From positions 62,001 to 126,000 of the forward strand of contig CAVYJC010000009.1 in assembly GCA_963768715.1 (NCBI GenBank): a stretch of DNA of 64,000 nucleotides, in the 5' to 3' direction. The first letter of the stretch is position 1. Each line of letters opens with the position of its first letter. Positions 1 through 7,543 of the stretch are shown here, piece by piece. The notes under the pieces are model-generated. The model did no database searches and had not been told where the DNA came from. It worked only from the letters and a program-made list of their open reading frames with translations. The position numbers and the translations under genes were made by a program. The DNA is from DATKEJ01 sp963768715 (GTDB lineage: Bacteria > Bacteroidota > Rhodothermia > Rhodothermales > DATKEJ01).

Positions 1-162
1 CAATCAGGTAGGTTGGTACGTCGGCTACGTTGAGCGAGCGCGAAGGGCGTGTGGTTCTTCGCCGACAATATCCACATCGTGAAGGACGAAGATGCCTGGG
101 CGAGAATCCCGTTGACGAGGGCGATTTTGGCGAGGGAATTGGGAATTGGAAAAGAGGAGTGA
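1..162 (+). pseudogene. C-terminal end of a class D beta-lactamase-like protein, partial and frameshifted
   Basis: The window opens inside this gene. Bases 5-37 read QVGWYVGYVER. From base 49 a different frame reads VWFFADNIHIVKDEDAW, then a tail with ARIPLTRAILARELGI, ending at TGA 160-162. Together these resemble the end of class D (OXA/BlaR-type) penicillin-binding proteins, where a GW.VG.VE strand is followed by FFA.NI and an ARI..T..IL helix. The two halves are one base out of register between about bases 38 and 48. The catalytic serine and KTG motifs lie outside the window, so activity cannot be judged. The family call rests on the tail only. Confidence 0.5.
134..149. repeat. Short heptamer repeat GGGAATT, about 2.3 copies
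   Basis: GGGAATT occurs at 134-140 and 141-147, followed by GG. It lies in the last codons of the beta-lactamase-like gene, 11 bases before its stop. Short on its own; listed because the same 7-base period recurs at other gene ends in this window. Confidence 0.4.
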
Positions 163-181
163 GGAATGCCTTTTGCGAAAG

Positions 182-604
182 CTAACGCCCCCGCGTCGGT
201 CCTCGTTCTACGACGTCTCGTCTGCGAAGCAATTGTGCGAAGACGATAATCCCTCCCATGCCAAACAGCCAAAACTCCCAAACGCCGATGTAAATGAACA
301 CCGACGCCTCCAGATCACTGCTGAATACTGTCGGAATGTGCGCACAGGCCGGAAGGCCCAGACAGGCGAGGCCGATCGACCAAACGATGGGAATGTTCGT
401 TGCTACTAAAAACGCCTTACCGCCCCTGCGTACCTCGCCCTCCTTGAGCTTTCGAAGAGCGAGGTAGAATGGAAGGACGAACGGAGCTCCGAGAAATGTA
501 CCGATCGTCCAAAGTTTCCATTTCTCCTCCAGTCGCCTTCTCGAATCGACCAGCACAAAGAGTGCAGCAACACCGAAAGTGAGTGGGATAATGATTGCTC
601 GCAT
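182..604 (-). CDS. Small hypothetical integral membrane protein
   Basis: Reads as a 140-residue protein starting at ATG 604 with MRAIIIPLTFGVAALFVLVD. I see about four hydrophobic segments: the N-terminus, LWTIGTFLGAPFVLPFYLAL, the stretch around IPIVWSIGLACLGL, and VFIYIGVWEFWLFGMGGII. The tail is Arg-rich (LLRRRDVVERGPTRGR), probably cytosolic. The frame stays open upstream to 751, but that extension is translated from the heptamer array at 671-718 and is not credible protein. It converges with the beta-lactamase-like gene. I do not recognise the family. Confidence 0.55.
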   Translation of the reverse strand: MRAIIIPLTFGVAALFVLVDSRRRLEEKWKLWTIGTFLGAPFVLPFYLALRKLKEGEVRRGGKAFLVATNIPIVWSIGLACLGLPACAHIPTVFSSDLEASVFIYIGVWEFWLFGMGGIIVFAQLLRRRDVVERGPTRGR

Positions 605-670
605 TGGGATCCTCGATTGGCGTCCCGGACTCATCCGTCTGCTCGGGACAATATAGAGCGTGCTGCCGAT

Positions 671-718
671 CTCGGACTTCGGACCCCGAACCCGGACTTC
701 GGACTTCGGACTTCGGAC
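671..718. repeat. Heptamer tandem repeat, unit TTCGGAC, about seven copies
   Basis: Consecutive units are CTCGGAC, TTCGGAC, CCCGAAC, CCGGAC (one base short) and three perfect TTCGGAC. The array lies between the divergent membrane-protein gene and the DUF1015 gene. Translated on the minus strand it gives the low-complexity peptide SPKSEVR, a product of a 7-base period rather than a real coding region. Confidence 0.85.
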
Positions 719-846
719 CCCTTCTGTTAAGATCTCATAAGATCGAGGCATACAAGCGCCAAATCACGTCCAATTCATATGCTTCGCAGTACTTTTCGAC
801 GCCTGACAGGGGAAACCAACGAGCCTCCAGGCAGCGGCAAATTCAC

Positions 847-2067
847 ATGGCTATACTGCATCCCTTTCGCGCTCTCCGGCCGAAGCCCGACTTCGTCGAG
901 CAGGTCGCCTGCGTTCCCTACGACGTGATCAGCGCCGAGGAGGCACGCACCATGGCCGCCGGCAAGCCACACTCGTTCTTGCGCGTCATCCGGCCCGAGG
1001 TTGACCTGGGGGAAGACGTCGACGAACACGATGACGCCGTCTACGAACGAGGCGCATCAAACCTGCGCGAATTCGCAAACGGCCCCTTGTTCGTGCAGGA
1101 GGAAGAGCCGTCTGTTTACGTCTATCGCCTCGTGATGAACGGCCGTCCGCAAACCGGCATCTTCGGATGCGTGTCCGTGGCGGACTACGACGCGGACGTC
1201 ATCCTGAAACATGAGAAGACGCGTCTCGACAAAGAGGACGATCGGACCCGTCACATCCTCACGCAGCAAGCCCACGCCGAGCCCGTGATGCTCACGTTCC
1301 GATCGACCGGCGACATCAACGCGGCTATCGATGAGGTAACGCAGGCTGCGCCGCTTTACGATTTCACAGCCTCCGATGGCGTACGACACGTGGTGTGGCG
1401 CGCTCCGGCGACGAATCCATTCGTCACGGCGTTTCAGTCCGTCCCGCACTTGTATGTGGCGGACGGCCATCATCGCTGCAAGGCCGCGAGCCGAGCTGCC
1501 GAGACCATCCGGTCGTCTCAGAACGGCTCGGCAACGGGGGGTGCCGAGTACGAGTTCTTTCCGGCCGTGCTGTTTCCGATGGACCAGATGAGGATCCTCG
1601 CGTACAACCGCGTCATCTATCGGCTTCCCGAGGGGCCCGACGCTTTCGAGGCGCAGCTCCGCGAGCGATTCGATATCCAGGAGGCGACTGATCCCAAACC
1701 CGACCACGCCGGCGAGATCCGTCTGTATCTTAACGGCCGTTGGCTCGGTCTTGCCCTCCCGGCCCCCGCAAGCGATGCAGTGGATGCCCGACTTGACGTT
1801 GCGCGTCTGGGAGAGCACCTTTTAGAGCCAATGCTCGGCATCAGCGACCCGCGTCGGGACGCTAATATCGGGTTCGTTGGTGGAATACGAGGGGCCACCG
1901 AACTGGAGCGTCTCGTAAACTCCAGTAAGGCCGCCATGGCAATTTCGATGTATCCGACGTCCATCGAGGAGCTCGTTGCAGTCTCCGATGCGGGACTCCT
2001 GATGCCTCCGAAATCGACCTGGTTCGAGCCGAAGCTGCGTAGCGGGCTCCTGGTTCACCTATTGTAG
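847..2067 (+). CDS. DUF1015 family protein (candidate serine-metabolism enzyme)
   Basis: A 406-residue protein, full length for the DUF1015/COG4198 family. I start it at ATG 847 (MAILHPFRALRPKP), where family similarity begins; the open frame runs back to 595 through a heptamer array. The hallmark is the ParB-like signature with D206-G-H-H-R210, in the context VADGHHRCKAA. It ends 11 bases before serA, which carries an AAGGA ribosome-binding site, so DUF1015, serA and serC form one operon. That order occurs in other bacteria and implies a role in serine or phosphoserine metabolism. The DGHHR signature is shared with ParB-fold free-serine kinases, so a serine kinase or regulator is possible. 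The function is inferred, not shown. Confidence 0.85.
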   Translation: MAILHPFRALRPKPDFVEQVACVPYDVISAEEARTMAAGKPHSFLRVIRPEVDLGEDVDEHDDAVYERGASNLREFANGPLFVQEEEPSVYVYRLVMNGRPQTGIFGCVSVADYDADVILKHEKTRLDKEDDRTRHILTQQAHAEPVMLTFRSTGDINAAIDEVTQAAPLYDFTASDGVRHVVWRAPATNPFVTAFQSVPHLYVADGHHRCKAASRAAETIRSSQNGSATGGAEYEFFPAVLFPMDQMRILAYNRVIYRLPEGPDAFEAQLRERFDIQEATDPKPDHAGEIRLYLNGRWLGLALPAPASDAVDARLDVARLGEHLLEPMLGISDPRRDANIGFVGGIRGATELERLVNSSKAAMAISMYPTSIEELVAVSDAGLLMPPKSTWFEPKLRSGLLVHLL

Positions 2068-2078
2068 TAGAAGGACCC

Positions 2079-3308
2079 ATGAAAGTACTGGTGGCAGACA
2101 AGTTTTCGGAAGACGGTATCGCTTCCATGCAGGCCGCCGGTCACAAGGTCGTCGCCGACCCGTCACTGAACGGCGATGATCTGAAAACGGCACTGCAAAA
2201 CGAAAAGCCGAACGTACTGGTCGTTCGGTCGACGAAGGTATCGTCCGACATGATGGACGCGAATCCGTCCCTCGAGCTCATCGTACGCGCCGGCGCCGGA
2301 TACGACACGATCGACGTCCGCGGAGCATCCGATCGCGGAATATTCGTCGCCAACTGTCCCGGCAAGAATGCCGTCGCCGTGGCGGAGCTGGCGTTCGGAC
2401 TGATCCTAGCTATCGACCGCCGGATCGCCGACAACGTTGCGGAAGCGCGCGCCGGACACTGGAATAAGGCGGGGTTTTCGAAGGCGGCCGGACTCAAGGA
2501 GCGCACTCTCGGCTTGATCGGGTTGGGAAACATCGGTATGGAGATGGTGCGTCGGGCCGAGGCGTTCGGCATGAACGTTATTGCCTGGAGTCGATCGCTG
2601 ACCGACGAGCGTGCCGAGGAGCTGGAGATCGAGCGCGCAGCGACGCCGATCGACGTTGCCTCGAAGGCCGACATCGTGAGCATCCACGTGGCCTCCACGC
2701 CGGATACCAGGCACCTTGTCGACGCGGCATTCCTCGATGCGATGAAACCCGGCAGCGTGTTGATCAACACTGCGCGTGGAGCGGTGGTCGACGAAACGGC
2801 CCTAACTGAGGCGCTCGAAGCGAAGAACCTCTGGCTCGGACTCGACGTCTTCGAGGGTGAGCCTGCAGCCAAGGAAGGCGAATTCTCGCATCCGCTGGCC
2901 GGGCACCCGCGCGTCTACCTCACGCACCATATCGGGGCCTCTACCGAACAGGCGACGACCGCAATCGGGAACGAGGCGGTTCGTATCGTGAACACGTATG
3001 CGTCTACCGGGGTCGTCCCGAACTGCGTGAACCTCGCTTCCCACACGGGGGCGACACACATGATGACGGTTCGGCATCTCGACAAAGTGGGCGTTCTGGC
3101 AAGCGTTCTCGACGAGATACGCAAGTCGAATTGGAACGTCCAGGAAATGGAGAATCTCGTTTTTGACGGTGAACGGGCCGCCTGCGCACGCATCCGCTTC
3201 GTCGGAGACATGCAGCAGGCCACGATGGATCAAATTCAGAGCAATCCAGACGTGCTGGCCGTTTCCGTGATATCGTTAACAGAATTCAACGAAAACGACA
3301 ATGGCTGA
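2079..3308 (+). CDS. serA: D-3-phosphoglycerate dehydrogenase
   Basis: Oxidises 3-phosphoglycerate to 3-phosphohydroxypyruvate with NAD, the first step of serine synthesis. The 409-residue protein has the D-2-hydroxyacid dehydrogenase fold: an N-terminal substrate domain, the NAD-binding loop GLGNIG near residue 149, catalytic Arg233 (TARGAVVDE), Glu261 (DVFEGEP) and His284 (THHIGAS), then a C-terminal ACT domain from about residue 330. The ACT domain suggests feedback control by serine. An AAGGA site precedes ATG 2079. The final codons overlap the serC start by eight bases, so the two are probably translationally coupled. Confidence 0.96.
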   Translation: MKVLVADKFSEDGIASMQAAGHKVVADPSLNGDDLKTALQNEKPNVLVVRSTKVSSDMMDANPSLELIVRAGAGYDTIDVRGASDRGIFVANCPGKNAVAVAELAFGLILAIDRRIADNVAEARAGHWNKAGFSKAAGLKERTLGLIGLGNIGMEMVRRAEAFGMNVIAWSRSLTDERAEELEIERAATPIDVASKADIVSIHVASTPDTRHLVDAAFLDAMKPGSVLINTARGAVVDETALTEALEAKNLWLGLDVFEGEPAAKEGEFSHPLAGHPRVYLTHHIGASTEQATTAIGNEAVRIVNTYASTGVVPNCVNLASHTGATHMMTVRHLDKVGVLASVLDEIRKSNWNVQEMENLVFDGERAACARIRFVGDMQQATMDQIQSNPDVLAVSVISLTEFNENDNG

Positions 3309-4377
3309 GCGCCAGTTTAATTTTTCCGCGGGTCCGGGTGTTTTGCCCGAGTCGGTTCTTCGCGAAATCGCCGCCGAATTGCCCGTTTACCGCAACATCG
3401 GCACGTCGATTCTCGAAATAAGCCATCGATCCGCCCCCTACACAGAGATTGCCGATTCGGCCCGAGCGAATCTGCGACAACTGCTCTCCCTCGGGGACGA
3501 CTGGCATATCCTGTTTCTGCAAGGCGGTGCATCGATGCAATTCTACCAGGTACCCCTGAACTTCCTGCCGAAAGACGGGAGCGCTGACTACGTCGTGACG
3601 GGCTCCTGGGCGAAGAAGGCACACAAAGAGGCGACGCTTGTTGGCGACGCCCGCGTGGCCGCATCGAGCGAGTCGGACTCGTTCTCCAGCATTCCCGAAC
3701 GATCGGCGTGGCAGTTGAATCCGCAGGCCTCCTACCTGCACTACACATCCAACAACACGATTTACGGAACGGAATTCCACGACGTGCCCGACGTTAGCGT
3801 GCCGTTGGTCTGCGACGCTTCCAGTGATTTTCTCAGTGGACCGGTCGACGTGAGCCCGTTCGGACTGATTTATGCCGGAGCGCAGAAAAACGTCGGACCC
3901 GCCGGCGTCACGATCGTGCTCATCCACAAGGCGTTTCTTTCACGGCGCAATACGGGTTTGCCGACGATGCTCGATTACGGCACGCACACGGAGAAGCTAT
4001 TCAACACACCGCCCGTCTTTGCCGTCTATGCTGTCGAAAAGGTGCTGCGCTGGCTGAGTGATCTGGGCGGCCTGACGGCCATTCAGGAAATCAACGCGCG
4101 CAAGGCGGCCAAGCTGTACCATGCAATCGATGCGAGTTCGTTCTATCGCGGAACGGCGCGACCCCAATCGCGCTCGCAGATGAATGTTTGCTTCCGTCTT
4201 CCCGACGAGGACCTTGAAAAGCGCTTCATCGCCGAGGCGGCCGGGGCAGGTCTGCAATCGTTGAAAGGGCACCGCTCCGTCGGCGGAATCCGGGCTTCGC
4301 TCTACAACGCCTGCCCAGAGGAGGCCATCGATACCCTGGTTTCGTTCATGAGGGAATTCGAGAGGGTGAATGGATAG
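3301..4377 (+). CDS. serC: Phosphoserine aminotransferase
   Basis: Transfers the amino group from glutamate to 3-phosphohydroxypyruvate, giving phosphoserine; second step of the serine pathway, PLP-dependent. The 358-residue protein begins FNFSAGPGVLPESVL, typical of SerC, and carries the PLP lysine K196 in YAGAQKNVGPAG. The C-terminus has GHRSVGGIRASLYNA, which binds the substrate phosphate in the family. The start ATG lies inside the last codons of serA. No serB is visible in the window. Confidence 0.97.
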   Translation: MAERQFNFSAGPGVLPESVLREIAAELPVYRNIGTSILEISHRSAPYTEIADSARANLRQLLSLGDDWHILFLQGGASMQFYQVPLNFLPKDGSADYVVTGSWAKKAHKEATLVGDARVAASSESDSFSSIPERSAWQLNPQASYLHYTSNNTIYGTEFHDVPDVSVPLVCDASSDFLSGPVDVSPFGLIYAGAQKNVGPAGVTIVLIHKAFLSRRNTGLPTMLDYGTHTEKLFNTPPVFAVYAVEKVLRWLSDLGGLTAIQEINARKAAKLYHAIDASSFYRGTARPQSRSQMNVCFRLPDEDLEKRFIAEAAGAGLQSLKGHRSVGGIRASLYNACPEEAIDTLVSFMREFERVNG

Positions 4378-4461
4378 GCAGATCATAGCACGACCCTCTC
4401 TTCAAATGTTAACAATCGACCATCCGTCAAACGTGCGACGGACGTCTTCACACAGATAATT

Positions 4462-5604
4462 ATGGCATTTTCAATCGGTGTACTTAAAGAGACCGCCGAA
4501 GACGAACATCGGGTATCCATGACGCCCGAAGTGACCGGCCGTCTAGTAAAACAGGGATTTGCAGTCGTGGTCGAAACCGGGGCCGGCGAGCGCGCCTTCT
4601 CCTCGGACGAAGAATATGTCGCGGCAGGCGCCACGACGGGAGACCGTTCGGCTGTACTGGCCTGTGACCTTCTGACCTGCGTGCAGCCCCCGACGGCCGA
4701 CGAGGTCAAAGGCATGCGCCGCGGTTCCGCACTGATCGGATTCCTGAAGCCGCTCGATGAGCCGGAAGGCATTCGGATGCTGGCCGAGCAGGGCGTTACG
4801 TCGTTCTCTGTCGAGCTGATGCCGCGCATCACGCGGGCACAGGCAATGGACGCGCTTTCGGCCATGGGGGCCATTGGTGGGTACCGGGCCGTCCTGATTG
4901 CGGCTGAGATGCTTCCCAAGTTCTTTCCCCTGCTGACCACGGCGGCCGGCACGATGCGACCCGCGAAGGTCCTGGTGCTCGGTGCGGGTGTAGCGGGACT
5001 TCAGGCGATTGCCACTGCGCGGCGTCTCGGAGCGGTCGTTTCGGCCTACGACGTGCGTCCGGCGGTGAAGGAGGAGGTTAAGAGCCTCGGCGCCAAGTTC
5101 GTCGAACTGGAACTCGAGACCGAGGAAGCGCTCGGCGAGGGAGGCTACGCAAAGGCCCTCGATGAGCAGAAGCAGGAGCGGCAGGTCGAGATGCTGATCC
5201 CGCACGTCGCAAACTCGGACGTCGTGATCACGACCGCGCTGATTCCGGGCCGGGCGGCCCCTGTCCTGATTCTAGACGAGGCCGTGAAGCAGATGGCCGA
5301 CGGTTCGGTCATCATCGATATGGCCGCGGCAAACGGCGGCAACTGCGCGCTGACCGAAGCCGGGAAAACCGTTCAGAAGCACGGTGTGAACATATTCGGT
5401 CCGACCAATTTGCCCTCGGGCATGTCGGTTCACGCCAGCCAGATGTATGCACGGACCCTCTCGGCATTCATCATCGAATTCGCCAAAGAGGATCAACTTT
5501 CCGTCGATTTCGATGACGAGATCATAAAAGGCGCCTGTGTGACGCACGACGGCAAGATCCTCAACGAACGAGTCGCTTCGGCGCTCAACGTTCCTTCCAA
5601 CTGA
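4462..5604 (+). CDS. pntAA: Proton-translocating NAD(P) transhydrogenase, subunit alpha 1 (NAD-binding)
   Basis: The peripheral NAD(H)-binding domain I of the energy-linked transhydrogenase, 380 residues. It has the AlaDH/PNT N-terminal domain (IGVLKETAEDEHRVSMTPE), the family segment PRITRAQAMDALSAM, and the Rossmann loop GAGVAG at residues 174-179. The protein stops before any membrane helix, so this is the three-polypeptide form (alpha1, alpha2, beta), as in Rhodospirillum rubrum, rather than the fused E. coli PntA. It begins 84 bases after serC; whether it shares the serC transcript is unclear. It is followed by pntAB after 17 bases. Confidence 0.95.
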   Translation: MAFSIGVLKETAEDEHRVSMTPEVTGRLVKQGFAVVVETGAGERAFSSDEEYVAAGATTGDRSAVLACDLLTCVQPPTADEVKGMRRGSALIGFLKPLDEPEGIRMLAEQGVTSFSVELMPRITRAQAMDALSAMGAIGGYRAVLIAAEMLPKFFPLLTTAAGTMRPAKVLVLGAGVAGLQAIATARRLGAVVSAYDVRPAVKEEVKSLGAKFVELELETEEALGEGGYAKALDEQKQERQVEMLIPHVANSDVVITTALIPGRAAPVLILDEAVKQMADGSVIIDMAAANGGNCALTEAGKTVQKHGVNIFGPTNLPSGMSVHASQMYARTLSAFIIEFAKEDQLSVDFDDEIIKGACVTHDGKILNERVASALNVPSN

Positions 5605-5621
5605 AATAAACGCTTTCGAGC

Positions 5622-5909
5622 ATGTTGCAACTCTTTATCGTATTCGTTCTGGCTTCGTTCGTGGGATTCGAAGTCATAAGCCGCGTCCCGCAGACGCTCC
5701 ACACGCCGCTCATGTCGGGCAGCAACGCCATCAGCGGCATTACCATCCTGGGCTCGCTCGTGGTTGCCGGTATGATCGGGGGCGTGACGGCCAAATGGAT
5801 CGGCGTCGTGGCGCTCGCCATGGCGACGATCAACGTGGTCGGGGGCTATCTCGTCACCGATCGCATGCTCCAGATGTTCCATAAGCGAGAGCGTCCGAGC
5901 AAGTCGTAA
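5622..5909 (+). CDS. pntAB: NAD(P) transhydrogenase, subunit alpha 2 (membrane)
   Basis: A 95-residue membrane protein with three hydrophobic segments: MLQLFIVFVLASFVGFEVI, ITILGSLVVAGMI and WIGVVALAMATINVVGGYL. The segment VPQTLHTPLMSGSNAISGI is the conserved PntA C-terminal motif. It supplies the alpha part of the proton channel and sits between pntAA and pntB, 48 bases before the latter. Length matches the family. Confidence 0.95.
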   Translation: MLQLFIVFVLASFVGFEVISRVPQTLHTPLMSGSNAISGITILGSLVVAGMIGGVTAKWIGVVALAMATINVVGGYLVTDRMLQMFHKRERPSKS

Positions 5910-5957
5910 GCCGGATCCACACCAAACACTTTTTACAGCATAGATTGGAGATCCCTA

Positions 5958-7415
5958 ATGGACGATCTGATTACACTGACCTATCTGCTGGCGGCGTCCC
6001 TTTTCATTATTGGAATGAAGAAGCTGGCATCACCAGCCACGGCTCGCGGCGGGAACCAGCTTTCGGCGGTCGGCATGTTGCTCGCCGTCATCGCAACGCT
6101 ATTTGTTTCAAAGCTTGTCACGATTCCGGAGATGATTCTCGGGCTCGTCGTCGGAGCAGCCATCGGCGCCTATCTCGCCAAGCGCGTCGAAATGACGGCC
6201 ATGCCTGAGCTCGTGGCCGCCTTCAACGGATTCGGCGGCGGTGCATCCGCACTCGTTGCCGCTTCGGAGACGGTAAAGAACCTGCATCCTGAAACAGTGG
6301 CCGCTGCGGCCACGCACGCCGCTGCGGTCCAGACCATGGACGGCGGGCTGCTACTCACGATCGGACTGAGCGTGCTCATCGGATGCGTGACCTTCTCGGG
6401 CAGCTTCATCGCTTACGGCAAACTGGGGGGCTCGATCTCGGGCAATCCGGTGAGTTTCCCAGGGATGCGCTTGCTAACGATGCTCCTGGGCATCGGCGTC
6501 ATCGTCGGGATCGGAGCAGGCATCGCTGGGAGCGTATCGTTCGCAGAGACGGTTAATGGAGACCTGATCATCTGGAGCCTGATCGGTGTAGCCATCGTTT
6601 CGCTGATCCTCGGCGTCCTGCTCGTGATACCCATCGGAGGGGCCGACATGCCGGTCGTTGTGGCACTCCTGAACTCGTATTCAGGACTCGCCGCCGCCGC
6701 AACCGGATTCGTTCTACAAAACGAGGCTCTTATCGTCTCAGGCGCCCTGGTCGGCGCCTCCGGCATCATCCTCACAAAGATCATGTGCGAGGCCATGAAC
6801 CGGAGCCTGTTTAACGTGCTGCTCGGCGGCTTCGGACAGGAAGCTGACCTGACGAGCTCCGGACCCGCCGACGCCGGAGACAAGACATATAAGCAGATCA
6901 CCCCGGACGATGCTGCGATTCTGCTCAGCTACGCCGACAAGGTCGTCATCGTGCCGGGATACGGCATGGCGGTCGCCCAGGCACAACACGTAGTGCGCGA
7001 GCTCGGCGATCTGCTGCAGGACAAAGGCGTCGACATCAAGTACGCCGTTCACCCTGTTGCCGGACGGATGCCGGGACACATGAACGTCCTGCTGGCCGAG
7101 GCGAACGTGCCGTACGATCAACTGTTCGACATGGACGACATCAATCCCGACTTCGAAACAACCGACGTCGTTCTCGTGATCGGGGCGAATGATGTGGTCA
7201 ACCCGGCGGCCCGAACGGACAAATCGAGCCCCATCTACGGCATGCCGATTCTCGATGTCGATCACGCCCACAACGTGATCATCCTCAAGAGGAGTATGAG
7301 GCCCGGTTACGCCGGCGTCGACAACGAGCTTTTCTACAATGCTCGAACCTCGATGCTCTTCGGGGATGCCAAGGATTCTATCTCGACCCTGGTATCCGAA
7401 GTCAAATCTCTCTAA
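5958..7415 (+). CDS. pntB: NAD(P) transhydrogenase, subunit beta
   Basis: Membrane channel plus the NADP(H)-binding domain III, 485 residues. About nine hydrophobic segments fill the first 290 residues (for example LTYLLAASLFIIGMKKL, LLTIGLSVLIGCVTFSG). Domain III follows with GYGMAVAQAQ, HPVAGRMPGHMNVLLAEANV and GANDVVNPAARTD. The complex uses the proton gradient to reduce NADP with NADH. Last gene of the pnt operon; a hairpin-forming inverted repeat lies 20 bases after the stop. Confidence 0.96.
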   Translation: MDDLITLTYLLAASLFIIGMKKLASPATARGGNQLSAVGMLLAVIATLFVSKLVTIPEMILGLVVGAAIGAYLAKRVEMTAMPELVAAFNGFGGGASALVAASETVKNLHPETVAAAATHAAAVQTMDGGLLLTIGLSVLIGCVTFSGSFIAYGKLGGSISGNPVSFPGMRLLTMLLGIGVIVGIGAGIAGSVSFAETVNGDLIIWSLIGVAIVSLILGVLLVIPIGGADMPVVVALLNSYSGLAAAATGFVLQNEALIVSGALVGASGIILTKIMCEAMNRSLFNVLLGGFGQEADLTSSGPADAGDKTYKQITPDDAAILLSYADKVVIVPGYGMAVAQAQHVVRELGDLLQDKGVDIKYAVHPVAGRMPGHMNVLLAEANVPYDQLFDMDDINPDFETTDVVLVIGANDVVNPAARTDKSSPIYGMPILDVDHAHNVIILKRSMRPGYAGVDNELFYNARTSMLFGDAKDSISTLVSEVKSL

Positions 7416-7434
7416 CCTCTGAGTCATCACGCGA

Positions 7435-7461
7435 CGTGGCCAGACTTTGCGTTTGGCCACG
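7435..7461 (+). terminator. Inverted repeat downstream of pntB, possible terminator
   Basis: CGTGGCCA (7435-7442) pairs perfectly with TGGCCACG (7454-7461) across an 11-base loop. There is no following T run, so a clean intrinsic terminator is not assured. It lies just after pntB and about 80 bases before topA, so it probably separates the two transcripts. Confidence 0.5.
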
Positions 7462-7543
7462 CGTGAGTTAGGGAATATGAGGAACGTGAGCAGACTAACC
7501 GCGTTGTCTGCGTCGTCGAAGTACGTACCGTCCACCAAGATTT

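Noticed and set aside
671..751. N-terminal extension of the membrane protein at 182-604 containing SPKSEVR repeats
   Set aside because: The extension is translated heptamer repeat sequence. The first hydrophobic segment and a sensible ATG start at 604.
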